Positions 1 through 10,218 of a stretch of 64,000 nucleotides of DNA are shown here, piece after piece. Location of the stretch: assembly GCA_026120185.1 (NCBI GenBank), contig JANUWF010002273.1, forward strand, positions 2,153,001-2,217,000, read 5' to 3'. The position numbers and the translations under genes are program-made. This DNA comes from Voacanga thouarsii. Taxonomy: Eukaryota > Streptophyta > Magnoliopsida > Gentianales > Apocynaceae. The notes beneath the pieces are model-generated. The model had not been told where the DNA came from. It made no database searches and worked only from the letters and a program-made list of their open reading frames with translations. Position 1 is the stretch's first letter, and every line of letters starts with the position of its first letter.

Positions 1-113
1 TTTTCCCTTTCTCCTTTATTATTTTCTATAATTCATATTTTTCTCAAAGATTTTTTTCATCTCTTTTAGTTAATAATTTTTTTTCTCTTTCCCCTTTATC
101 ATAATTCATCTAA

Positions 114-148
<35 letters not shown>

Positions 149-370
149 GACATATGGTTTTCCCATTTACTTTGGCTCATATAAAATTTTACCACCTCAA
201 AAATATGAGCCAAAATAAACAAAAAAATTTTTATTTTAAAAAAAAAAATAAGTTAGATGAATTATAATAAAGGGAAAAGAAAAAAAATTACAAGCTAAAA
301 GAAATGAATAAAAAATGTCTTTGAGAAAAAGTATGAGTTATAGATATTACAAGAAATGAAAAATAGGAAA
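1..370. repeat. Imperfect inverted repeat, ~120-bp arms
   Basis: The left arm (about 1-120) is largely the reverse complement of about 251-370. Both contain the same run of blocks (AGTTAGATGAATTATRATAA, then AAAGGGAAA, then CTTTGAGAAAAA) in opposite orientation. The ~130-bp spacer holds an AT dinucleotide run. No coding sequence is present. It may be the core of an old MITE or simply an inverted duplication; no clear terminal motif or target duplication was found. Confidence 0.55.
117..144. repeat. (AT)n microsatellite
   Basis: Uninterrupted alternating A/T dinucleotides in the loop of the inverted repeat. Confidence 0.9.
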
Positions 371-712
371 ATATTTATATGAGCCAAGAGAAAAGGAAAA
401 AAATATATCATCAAGAGATGAATTACAAGAAAGAAGAAGGAAAAAAAAAATTTATGACCTAAAAGAAATAGAAGAAAAAATCATCAAGAAAATATTATGA
501 ATTAGAAAAATTCCAAGAAAGTAGAAAAGGAAAGAATTTATATGAGTTAAAATAAACGGAAAAAAAAATATATCGTTGAGAAAATGAATTAGATAAATTA
601 TAAGAAAAGGGAAAGAGAAAAGAATTTTATGAGCTTAAAAAAAGAAAAACATATTCCCAACAATAAATATGAATTATTGAAATTATAAAAAATGTGACAA
701 AGAAAAAAAAAA
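371..712. repeat. Purine-rich diverged repeats
   Basis: A low-complexity stretch in which the plus strand is dominated by A and G. Degenerate units are of the form GAATTATAAGAAARGGAAARGAAAA-TTTATGAGC, recurring around 250, 420, 530 and 595. There is no reading frame of interest. Confidence 0.5.
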
Positions 713-713
713 T

Positions 714-887
714 AATTGTCTCAATCAAGTTGCTCAAATATTATTTTACTCGATTTAGTCCTTATAAATATGAAAAGTGTATCAAAGTAGTCGCAAAAAA
801 TGTAGGGGACAACTTTGATACACTTTTCGTATATATAGGGACTAAATTGAGTAAAATATTTTTTGATAAATTTGATTGAGACAATTA
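714..887. mobile_element. Foldback MITE (~174 bp)
   Basis: The sequence is a near-perfect palindrome. AATTGTCTCAATCAA at the left end is matched by TTGATTGAGACAATT at the right end, and the complementarity continues inward for about 80 bp per arm, leaving a short centre near 790-805. A tiny element without coding capacity and with long terminal inverted repeats is the structure of a foldback-type MITE. The superfamily cannot be assigned and no target duplication was certain. Confidence 0.7.
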
Positions 888-1190
888 TAAATATTTGAGG
901 TCCAATTCGAAAACTATCCTTTATTTTAGAAATCAAAATAAAAATATTCTTGGTTGGGATTTTTAAATCTTGAATTCTCTAAAACTTCTCCTCTCTTCTT
1001 GGTCGCCACTCCTCATATTCCCCAAGCCTCACATTTTTCCTCTTTTTTTTACAAAAACAAAAAAACCATAATGCTAAGTATTCTCTTTTCCATTTCCCTA
1101 AATCACACGATTTTCTCCGTTTTCTCTCAAAATAAAATAAAAAATAAAAAAAACCCTAACCCTAGTTTGCTCTTGGCCGCCACTCACTCT
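888..1190. other. CT-rich leader-like flank of CACTA insertion
   Basis: No gene is seen. The stretch is pyrimidine-rich, ends with an AAACCCTAACCCTAG block (telobox-like) and is interrupted at 1190 by the CACTA element. The matching flank resumes at 6843. Joined across the element, the sequence resembles a plant 5' leader or promoter-proximal region, but no protein can be attached to it. Confidence 0.3.
1188..1190. repeat. CACTA target-site duplication TCT, left
   Basis: TCT directly precedes CACTACAA and is repeated at 6840-6842 directly after TTGTAGTG. Confidence 0.85.
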
Positions 1191-1206
1191 CACTACAAAA
1201 AAAAAA

Positions 1207-1895
1207 AAAAAAGCCTTTAGTGACAAAATATTTTCCTAACTAAAAGTCCAATTTTAGTTTCCGTGAGGAAAAAAAATTTGTCGCGCCTTCGTCGTTGAAG
1301 CGCCGTCGCCAAAGCATTCTAGCGACAAAACGTTGTGTTTTGTCACCAATGTAAGCCTTTTAGCCAGGAAAATTGTTTCCTTGCTAAAGCTCCAACTTTT
1401 AGCAAGAAAAATTTTGCTACAAAAATCATAAAATTTTTGTCACCAAAACTTCATTTTGTCGCTGATGATTATGTTTTCGCGACAAAAAATTTTGCCACGA
1501 AAAATTTGTCACTAAAGGGCCAATTTTATTTCACAAACTCGTAAAAATATTTTTTAAAATTTTTTTGGAGGAATCAATGGTGACAATATTTTTTGTCATT
1601 GGTGAAGAAAGTTTCCTAGCCAATAGTCATGCTCTTTGGCTTGAAAATTTTTTCCTCGCCAAAAGAAACTTTCAGTCTTTGGCAAGGAAAGTTTTCTAGT
1701 CAAAAGTCATGCTCTTTGGCGGCAAAAGAACTCTTTGGTGAGGAAAAAAGTTTCCTCGCTAGAGCTATTTTTCCTCTCCAAAAAGCACTTTGGCAAGAAA
1801 ATTTTTTTCCTCACCAAAGAGCCTCTTTGGCTAGGAAAAGTTTCCTTACCAAGAGCTTTTTGGCGAGGAAACAAAGGGTCATTACGAATTGAAAA
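1207..1895. repeat. CACTA 5' subterminal repeats
   Basis: Short motifs recur in both orientations: GCGACAAAA / TTTTGTCGC around 1278, 1321, 1458 and 1479, and TTGGCGAGGAAA / TTTCCTCGCC around 1650-1870. Such arrays are the binding sites of CACTA-encoded transposase accessory proteins in characterised elements. Binding here is inferred. The apparent ORFs in this block are repeat artefacts. Confidence 0.75.
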
Positions 1896-2029
1896 AAATT
1901 AAAAATTTTTGAATTGGCGGTCACAATGCATGCTCTCAATCATTGGGCCAAACTTCATGTTTGGTCATATGCTTTTTTTTTTTTTTTTTACTTCAACTAT
2001 TTGTAAAGTTCTATTTGATTTTTTTTTAA

Positions 2030-2240
2030 AAAAAACATTAGTATTATAACAAAATATAATAATCATATTAAGTGTACTAGTAAAACAAATTATTCAATAT
2101 AATAAGTTATTTTGTATATTTATATAATTTTAAAAGTTTATATGCTGTTAATTATATTTTCATTTTTAATAAATTATGTCATCGCTTTTATTAAATAATT
2201 TTATACATATAGATCAATTAGAAAAAAAGACTCAAACACA
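2030..2240. repeat. Internal segmental repeat, copy 1
   Basis: This ~200-bp segment is repeated in the same orientation at about 3965-4145. Shared blocks include ATTATAAYAAAATATAATAA, TTATTTTGTATATT and ATAGATMAATTAGAAAAAAA, in the same order. Both copies are followed by AT/AC microsatellite, so the duplicated unit may include the dinucleotide tract. Confidence 0.7.
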
Positions 2241-2254
2241 TAAAAATACACACA

Positions 2255-2824
2255 CATATATACATCCCCCATAAATATACATATATATACACACATATAT
2301 ATAAAAATATTAATAAACATATATATATATACACACACACACATATATATATAGAATAAAACATAAATAATTATATAAATTTACCATCAATACATATTAT
2401 TCAATAATATGCGATAGTTTGGACATCTATGTACATTTGGATAAATTTAAATGGTAATTAATTAATTTATTACATACTTATATATATATATATATATATA
2501 TATGCATATATACTTATACATACACACATATAGAATAATTGCAAAACCATTTTGGGGGACATGTTGTAAATGTTTAAAAATTTAGTGACCAATCTAATTT
2601 TTTTGTGGTCATACTATAAATATTCAAAACATTATGGACTAAATTGTAAAATTTTTGCGGGTCATTTTATAAATATTAAAAAATTTAGGGACCAATTTAA
2701 AATTTTTTGGGAAGTCATTTTGAATATATAAAAAAAATTCAAGGACCAAAATATATTCAAATATTCATATATTCATATACATACATACATATATATATAT
2801 ATTATATACATATCGTTACATATT

Positions 2825-2860
<36 letters not shown>

Positions 2861-3055
2861 CACACATACACACACATACATTCATATTCATATATACATA
2901 TATATACATATTCATACAAATATACATATTTATTTATGTTTGTGTGTGTCTATATATATTAATATATACATATTAATATATTCATACACACACACACACA
3001 CATTATATTAATATATATAAATACACACACACACACACACACATAAACAAATTTA
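2255..3055. repeat. AT/AC microsatellites with a ~60-bp repeat
   Basis: Long (AT)n and (AC)n tracts (for example 2320-2352, 2478-2504, 2826-2858 and 3022-3043) surround a stretch at about 2540-2750. That stretch consists of 3-4 degenerate ~60-bp units carrying AATTTAGGGACCAATTTA. The same unit recurs near the right end at 6116-6475. No gene. Confidence 0.75.
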
Positions 3056-3059
3056 AAAT

Positions 3060-3955
3060 TAATCAGCTATGTTTTGCTGTAGAATGTAGTATAATTTCCA
3101 TAAAAATGACAAAAATCTAATAGATTTAGAAATATAGGCATATCAAATTAATGATCGAACCATTGGATTTAATAAAATTGTTAAAAAAAAGTATTGTGGC
3201 CAAATTTAAAGATAATCGAACATGTTTTACCACAGAATCTAGTATAATCTCGATAAAAATTCTTGAAACCTAACACATATAGAAAGATAAGCATATCAAA
3301 TTAATAATCCAATCATTAAATTTTATAAAATTACTAAAGAACGTATTATGACAAAATTTAAAGGTAATTAGATATATTTTGCTACAGAATCTAGCTTAAT
3401 CTCTAAAAAAATACTGAAAACCTAACACATTTAGAAATATATACATATCAAATTAACGATCTAACCATTATATTTGATAAAATCACTAAAAATAGTATTA
3501 TGAAAAAATTTAGAGGTAATCATATATGTTTTGCTATAGAATATAGCTTAATCTCTGAAAAAATGCTAAAAATCTAACACATTTAGAAATATAAGCATAT
3601 CAAATTAACAATCCAACCATTATACTTGATAAAATTACTAAAAAATATATTGTGACCAAATTTAAAGATAATCGAACATGTTTTACTACAGAATCTAATA
3701 TAATCTCAATAAAGATGCTCGGAACCTAACATATTTAGAAAGATAGACATATCAAATTAGCAATCCAACCGTTATATTTTATAAAATCAATAAAAAAGGT
3801 ATTATGACAAAATTTAAAGGTAATCAAATATGTTTTGCCACAAAACCTAGCGAAATCTTTGTAAAAATACTGAAAACCTAACACATTTAAAAATATATGC
3901 ATATCAAATTAACGATTAAACTATTAGATTTGATAAAATTACTAAAAATATATAT
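3060..3955. repeat. ~150-bp tandem repeat array 1 (six units)
   Basis: Six diverged head-to-tail units with a period near 152 bp can be tracked by the block AGAATCTAGTATAATCTC at about 3082, 3236, 3388, 3539, 3691 and 3845. Each also contains CCTAACACATTTAGAAA and GATTTGATAAAAT. The array lies wholly inside the CACTA element and has satellite-like structure. Confidence 0.85.
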
Positions 3956-3964
3956 TTATTTTTA

Positions 3965-4142
3965 AATTTTTAAAACACTAATATTATAAAAATATAATAA
4001 TTATATTAAATTTTCTATGAAACAACGTTATTTCGTATAATAAATTATTTTGTATATTCATAAGATTTTTAAAATGTATATGATGTTAATTAATCATTAT
4101 TTTTATTAAATGATAATATACGTATAGATAAATTAGAAAAAA

Positions 4143-4145
<3 letters not shown>
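3965..4145. repeat. Internal segmental repeat, copy 2
   Basis: Direct repeat of about 2030-2240. It separates the two ~150-bp arrays, so the second array was probably added together with this segment by internal duplication. Confidence 0.65.
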
Positions 4146-4205
<60 letters not shown>

Positions 4206-4234
4206 AATATATACATATATACACACACACACAC

Positions 4235-4286
<52 letters not shown>

Positions 4287-4287
4287 G
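4146..4287. repeat. Compound (TA)n(CA)n and (CAA)n microsatellite
   Basis: (TA)n at 4146-4174 runs into (CA)n at 4175-4202. After a short gap another (CA)n runs into a (CAA)n tract ending near 4285. The poly-leucine frame on the opposite strand is an artefact of this tract. Confidence 0.9.
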
Positions 4288-4299
4288 ATATATTTACAT

Positions 4300-6115
4300 A
4301 TATGACAAAATGTTAATCTAATCCAATTACAAAGATAGACATACTAAATTAATAAACCAACAGTTAGATTTGATAAAATCAGTAAAAAAAGTTTTTTGAC
4401 CAAATTTTAAGGTAACCAAATACGTTTTGGCATAGAATCTAGCATAATCTCTATAAAAATACAGAAACCTAACACATTTAGAAAGATAGGCATATCAAAT
4501 TAGCGATCTAACCGTTAGATTTGATAAATCATTAAAAACAATATTAGCACAAAATTTAAAGGTAACTGGATATGTTTTGCCACTTAATCTAGTATAATCT
4601 CTATAAAAATGCTCGAAACTTAACACATTTAGAAAGACATGCATATCAAATTAATGATCCAACCGTTAGATTTGATAAAATAACTAAAAACAATATTAGC
4701 ACAAAATTTAAAGATAATTGGATATGTTTTTTCACTTAATCTAGTATAATCTCTATGAAAATTCTCGAAACCTAACATTTTTACAAAGATAGACATATCA
4801 AATTAACGACTAACCATTAGATTTGATAAAATCACTAAAAAAAATTTTATGACCAAATTTTACGATAATCGAATATGTTTTGGCATAGAATCTAGTATAA
4901 TCTCTATAAAAATACAGAAAATCTGACACATTTACAAAGATAGGTATATCAAATTAACGACCCAACCGTTATATTTGATAAAATCACTAAAAAACATATT
5001 AAGGTAAAATTTAAAGATAATCGAAATGTTTTTCCACTTAATCTTACATAATCTCTATAAAAATGTTCGAAACCTAATCCATTTACAAATATAGGCATAT
5101 CAAATTAAGGTTCCAACAGTTAAATTTGATAAAATCATTAAAAAAAGTTTTATGACTCAATTATAAGGTAATCGAATATGTTTTGGCATAGAATCTAGTA
5201 TAATCTCTATAAAAATACAAAAAACCTAATACACTTAAAAAGATAGGCATATCAAATTAATGAGATTTGATAAAATCACTAGAAAAAGTATTAGGATAAA
5301 ATTTAAAGGTAATCGAATATGTTTTGGTATAGAATCTAGTATAATCTCTATAAAAATACAAAAAACCTAACACATTTACAAAGACATACAAATCAAATTA
5401 ACGATCTAATCGTTTGATTTAATAAAATCACTAAAAAAAGTATTAGGACCAAATTTGAAAGTAATCGTATATGTTTTGCCACTTAATCTAGCATAATAGC
5501 TATAAAATGCTCGAAACCTAACCCATTTACAAAGATAGGCATATTAAATTAACGATCTAACCGTTAGATTTTATAAAATCACTAAAAAAAAGTTTTATGA
5601 CCAAATTTTAAGGTAATCAAATATGTTGTGGCATAGATCTAGCATAATCTCTATAAAAGTACAGAAAACTTAACATATTTGGAAATATATGCATATCAAA
5701 TTAACTATCCAATCGTTAAATTTAATTAAATCACTAAAAAAAAATGTTAGGACCAAATGTAAAGATAATTGGATATGTTTTGCCACTTAATTTAGGATAA
5801 TCTCTATAAAAATGCTTGAAACCCTATCCATTTACAAAGATAGGTATATCAAATTAACGATCTGATTGTTAGATTTGTTAAAATTACTAAAAAAAAGTTA
5901 CAACCAAATTTGAAGGTAATTGGATATATTTTACCTCCTAATCTTGCATAATCATTATAAAAATACCCAAACCTAACGTATTTATAAGGATAGATATATC
6001 AAATTAATTATCCAACTGTTAGATTTATTGAATTTGCTAAAAAAAATATATTATGACTAAATTTGAATGTAATCGGACAAGTTTTTTTTATATAATCTAG
6101 CTTAATTTCTATAAA
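4300..6115. repeat. ~150-bp tandem repeat array 2 (about twelve units)
   Basis: Units are marked by the AATCTAG-TATAATCTCT block at about 4434, 4587, 4736, 4888, 5039, 5191, 5331, 5487, 5635, 5788, 5939 and 6091. Two monomer types are visible. One reads GGCATAGAATCT and later AATACAGAAAA; the other reads GCCACTTAATCT and later AATGCTCGAAACC. Their partly alternating order suggests amplification as ~300-bp dimers. Confidence 0.85.
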
Positions 6116-6475
6116 TCAGCCCAAAATATAATGTATTTATAAATATTTAAAAATTTAAGGACTAATTTGTAAAATTTTTGGAATTATCTTTTAAATATTC
6201 TAAAATTTAATGACCAATTTTATAAATTTTGGTTATCATTTTATAATTTTACAAAATTTAAGGAGCAATTTGTAAAATTTGGGGTCATGTTTTTAATATT
6301 TAAAAATTTAGGGACCAATTTATAATTTTTTTTAAAAAATCATATTATAAATATTTTAAAATTTAGGGATCAATTTACAAATTTTGAGATAATTTTATAA
6401 TTATACAAAATTTAAAGACCAATTTACAAAATTTTTTGGACCATGTTGTAAATATTTAAAAATTTAAAGACAGGT
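6116..6475. repeat. ~60-bp degenerate tandem repeat
   Basis: Five or six units containing AAATTTARGGACCAATTT and GTAAAATTTTTGG. They are related to the block at 2540-2750 on the other side of the arrays. Confidence 0.65.
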
Positions 6476-6839
6476 ATTAGCTAAGAAATATGAATTTTGT
6501 CGCTAAAAGTATAGTTAATAGTGATAAAAGTTAATATTTTTAGCTAGGAAATGAATTTTTGTCACTAATGATGCATTATTAGTGAGGAAAATTTAGTTAG
6601 GAAATGAATTTGATGATACATCATTAGCAAGTAAATTTTCCTTACTATTACACTTATTTCCTAGCTAAAAATATCACTTTTAGCTAAGAAATAAAAATTT
6701 TGTCGCCGAAGGTCGTAATCAATAGTGACAAAAAAATTTTGTCGTTGAAGAAAAATTTTCCTAGCTAAAAAGTACTTTTAGTGATAAAACTTTAGCTAAG
6801 AAAAAATTTTTGTCACCAATGTATCATTTTCTTGTAGTG
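6476..6839. repeat. CACTA 3' subterminal repeats and terminus
   Basis: Repeated TTTTGTCGCTAAA, TTTGTCACTAATG and TAGCTAGGAAATGAATTT motifs mirror those at the left end and run up to the terminal TTTTCTTGTAGTG. Confidence 0.75.
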
Positions 6840-6842
6840 TCT
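6840..6842. repeat. CACTA target-site duplication TCT, right
   Basis: TCT directly follows the terminal TTGTAGTG and matches 1188-1190. Confidence 0.85.
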
Positions 6843-9090
6843 CTTTTCAATTCCAAGGATTTTTCTCTTCTTCTCCTAGGGTTTTAGCATCCAATTGAGG
6901 AGGAGGTAGTTGTTCTTCAACACCCTAAGGCTGTACAACATGTTACCCTCCCAAGAGGTAAACAAAAATTCAATCTTTTTCTTCCCCCAAAGTGCCACGA
7001 GCCATGGGCATGTAGGTGGTGATTTTTGGACCCTTTAGTAGAGTGTATATGCATATGTTTTGATTTTGGATGGGTTGTTGAATTCTAAACCCTTTTCTTA
7101 ATGTTCTTTTGTAAAGAAATGATTTTCTAAAGAAGTTTGTACAAAAGAACCTATCTTTTTAATAAATAAACTAATTATGAAATCTTGAAAATCCTTACAG
7201 CTTTTTGAACGTATTTTCCTCTAAGGTTCTTGCACGAAATATGATAAGATTGGACTAGTTGGGTTTCGTTTATGTCTTATGCATGTTAGATATTGATTTT
7301 CTAAGTAAAATGGATCGAAGAAACCATTTTTCCATTGCATGAAGTTGAACATATATTGATAAAAAAATTTCTGCTATATGTAAACCTTTCATAGGTTTGA
7401 TATGTTTAGGATTCCAATTTATCCATGAAGGGCTTACATGAAACTTGCTTCTATATGCTTATGGGATTGTTTTTACGTAGAATAGCATGCTAGAAAGTGT
7501 AGCACTTAATTGTAGAAAGTTTTGCAATACAGTTATTTTTATGCAAGCTATTTTTTTTTCGATGTTTTTGCAATCTGTTTGGTCGTGATTTTTAACCAAC
7601 TTTTGTCTATCACTTTGGGGGGGGGGATTATAGGTTGAAAACATAGTACGAATTATGCTCTATTTGACTGGAAAGTTTGGGAAGACATTGAGGTAGAAAT
7701 CTGAGACAAAAAGCTGCTAAATGGCACCATAATTGAGCTGTGATAAGTTTGAATTTGTTGTATTTTCTTGGTCATTACTTGCTAGCATTTTTGATAAAAT
7801 TCAATCCTACGCTTGTTTAAGTTTATACTTGTAAATTTGGGATCATTTGGATGAGTGCATATAGGTATTTTACCTTGAGAAAACCAAATAATGCTTACTA
7901 GAAATTGATGACAGCTTAACACCTTAGTGAGAAATTATTAGCACTAAAAGAAAAAATAGCTTTCCTAATGCCAAAAAGGGTCAGGGAGTAGTGCTTTGCT
8001 AATGTTTTTCACTTATTGACCCTTTGGAATGATGTTGTCTAAAGTCGCATCACAATAGGTGTTGTGATGCTTAAAAGTATTAAGAAAAGTATCATACCAT
8101 ATGGTCAAATATGACACTATTTAGCGTCACTTTATTTGTATATAAGGACACATTTATGGTGCCATGATAGATCATATAAGGGTTAAAAATTCAAGTTTGA
8201 TATTAGTTTATTACTACATTAAAAAGGATCAGGATAAATATTGTAGTACAATGATTAAATATGTCGTTATAGTGCTTATATTGTTACACTTTATAGCGTC
8301 AGCGTCACTATAGGGCCAAAAGAATGCATTTTAAAATTATCATCATAGATTCCCTTAGTTGATATATTTTTATATGCCATAATAGGCAATATATATATAT
8401 ATATATATATATATAACTATTTTACCCACAATTAAAATATAATTGCTAAATACATTAATAAAAGTCAAAATAATCAAAAGTAGACTATATTGAAGAGAAA
8501 ATCAATTCAAATATAAGTTTCATAATATCCAAATTTAATAGTCAAAGTCATCGAACAAAAGTAGTTCAAAGATGAAAAGTAAGTATTTAAATACATCATT
8601 TCTCTTTTGTCCCATTAATCCCTCCATAAATAAGTATAAAACCAAGCATTAGGCATTCAAAACCAAGCATCATTTATCTTGTTCCAATCCCAAATTGTTT
8701 TGATATTGAAACACACAATCTTCTTCATGAATCCTCACCTATAGTATTATATGGAATGAATTTAGTAACAATATTGTAAAACATGGTGAAAAACAAAAAA
8801 TATTAGACTAATTAATAAGGTAAGTGATTAGAGAATTATCAAATGGCTTGGCAAAGAAATAGATAATCCAATAGAGTCTCTAGTGGTTTGAATAACATCT
8901 AATGGCCTTATCAATTTCTCATCAAGATGAAAAAGAGTCAAAACCACTACTTTATACCATTTCTCACCTAACGTTAGGCCCCCTAACATCTTGGAATGGA
9001 CCCAAACTTCGAATGTGATCTTTTGCAATTATTTTGGATGTATATGTCATGCTTAAAATACTGAAAACATTTCGATGGAAACATTTTGAT
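6843..9090. other. Non-coding flank, possible 5' leader/intron
   Basis: No protein-coding gene is recognised in 2.2 kb. The first ~120 bp continue the CT-rich leader seen at 888-1187. An ATG at 6940 opens a short frame followed after a few codons by an AGAG-GTAAAC junction (6956-6963) that looks like a 5' splice donor, so a small first exon is possible. The rest is AT-rich unique-looking sequence, with an (AT)n tract at 8389-8415 and a weak minus-strand frame at 8828-9028 that resembles nothing I know. Confidence 0.3.
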
Positions 9091-9095
9091 GAAAG
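9091..9095. repeat. E1 target-site duplication GAAAG, left
   Basis: GAAAG immediately outside the left LTR, repeated at 13815-13819. Confidence 0.9.
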
Positions 9096-9281
9096 AATTA
9101 ACAATGTACTGAAAAAACACTCTTGTATTTATTCCATATATCTCAAGGTATTTATACAAGATACATAGACCTATTTAAGGTAAATCAACTATACATTAAA
9201 ATTATAGAAACAATTATAGGAAATAATTACAGGAATATTACAGTTATAATTCCTAAATATATGCAGCTATATATGCTAAGT
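9096..9281 (-). repeat. E1 3' LTR
   Basis: 186 bp, alignable without gaps to 13629-13814. It is flanked inside by the polypurine tract (minus strand TTGAGGGGGAG, at 9282-9292) and outside by GAAAG. It is a short LTR without an obvious coding frame. Confidence 0.93.
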
Positions 9282-9288
9282 CTCCCCC

Positions 9289-10182
9289 TCAAGTTGGTGC
9301 ATAGATATCACACATGCCCAACTTGGACAATGATACATAAAACGAGCCACTAGTAACAACATGAGTCATTATGTCAGCCAGCTGATCTGCACTCTTAACG
9401 TACGGAACCTCTATCATACCAGAATCCAAACTATCCTTGATATAATTTCTGTTAAATTTAATGTGCTTAGTTCGATCATGTTGAACCGGAATGTTAGCGA
9501 TCTCAATAGCTGTAGTGTTATCACAATATAGTACCATATGTTTCTTTGAACCAAACCCGAGTTCTGTTAAGAGAATTTTTAACCAAGCAAGCTTCGTGGT
9601 TGCATGATGAAGAGCTCGGTATTCAACTTCTGCACTAGACAATGACACCACATTCTGTTTCTTACTCCTCCAAGTCACCAAATTGCCTCCAACAAATGAC
9701 ACATAGCCCGAAGTAGACTTTCTATCTAACTTAGAGCCAGCAAAGTCAGAGTCTGTGTAACCAACAATATCTAAGTGCCCATGTTTGGAGAACATAATAC
9801 CTTTACCTAGAGAGGACTTCAGATAAGCCAAAATACGATTCACTGCATTCATGTGTCTATCACTTGGATTGTGCATAAACTGACTGACAACACTAACTAC
9901 ATGTGATAAATCAGGCCTAGTGTGAGTCAGATAAATTAACTTCCCCACTAGTCTCTGATATCTTTCCTTGTTAGTTGGAACCTGATCAGGATAGATAGCT
10001 AGACCATGATTCATCTCAATTGGAGTATTTATAGGTTCACAGGCAGAATTACTAGTTTCAGCTAAGAGATCTAAAATATACTTCCGTTGAGAGAGAAAAA
10101 GTCCTTGCTTGGACCGAGATACTTCAACACCTAAGAAGTATTTTAGAACCCCGAAGTCCTTCATCTCAAATTCCTTGGCCAA
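9289..10182 (-). pseudogene. pol: E1 RT C-terminus and RNase H
   Basis: A 297-residue frame starts at AKEFEMKDFGVLKYFLGVEV (RT thumb region) and continues through LVGKLIYLTHTRPDLSHVV. The RNase H domain carries YTDSDFAGS (first Asp), STSGYVSF, SLSSAEVEYRAL (Glu) and LYCDNTTAIEIA (Asp). It ends in DQLADIMTH and a short tail just before the polypurine tract. All expected catalytic acids are visible. This is the longest uninterrupted frame in the window, but it is out of frame with the upstream RT because of the 35-bp duplication. Confidence 0.92.
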
Positions 10183-10218
10183 ACCCCCAAGTCCTTCATC
10201 TCAAATTCCTTGGCCAAA
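10149..10218. repeat. 35-bp tandem duplication inside E1 RT
   Basis: Two adjacent 35-bp copies (10149-10183 and 10184-10218) differ at one base. Each encodes the AKEFEMKDxG segment of RT. Because 35 is not a multiple of three, the duplication shifts the reading frame and alone would inactivate the polyprotein. Confidence 0.9.

Larger units (their letters stand above)
1191..6839. mobile_element. Non-autonomous CACTA (En/Spm) transposon
   Basis: The element begins CACTACAAAAAAAA at 1191 and ends TTTTCTTGTAGTG at 6839, which is the inverted form of CACTACAAGAAAA, the hallmark terminus of CACTA elements. The three bases TCT occur immediately outside both ends (1188-1190 and 6840-6842), the 3-bp target duplication expected for this superfamily. 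Subterminal arrays of short motifs (TTTTGTCGC, GGCGAGGAAA, TAGCTAGGAAA) occupy about 0.7 kb at the left and 0.36 kb at the right. The 5.65-kb interior contains no transposase or other ORF, only tandem repeats and microsatellites, so it must be mobilised in trans. Confidence 0.93.

Noticed and set aside
694..936. Two overlapping ORFs on opposite strands
   Set aside because: Both are readings of the foldback MITE palindrome.
1151..1165. AAACCCTAACCCTAG as an interstitial telomere
   Set aside because: Barely two repeat units; more likely a telobox in a leader.
2707..2976. 89-residue Tyr/Ile/His-rich ORF
   Set aside because: Translation of AT/AC microsatellite; no codon bias or motif.
4086..4286. 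Poly-leucine minus-strand ORF
   Set aside because: It is only the translation of the (CAA)n and (CA)n microsatellite.
7931..8330. Second CACTA-like element (CACTAAAAGAAAAAA at 7931, GCGTCACTATAGG motifs nearby)
   Set aside because: The start differs from the CACTACAA consensus, and no matching TTTTCTTTTAGTG end or 3-bp duplication was found before 9,090.
8828..9028. 66-residue minus-strand ORF as a host exon
   Set aside because: No recognised motif, no good splice sites, and it abuts a transposon insertion; left as non-coding.
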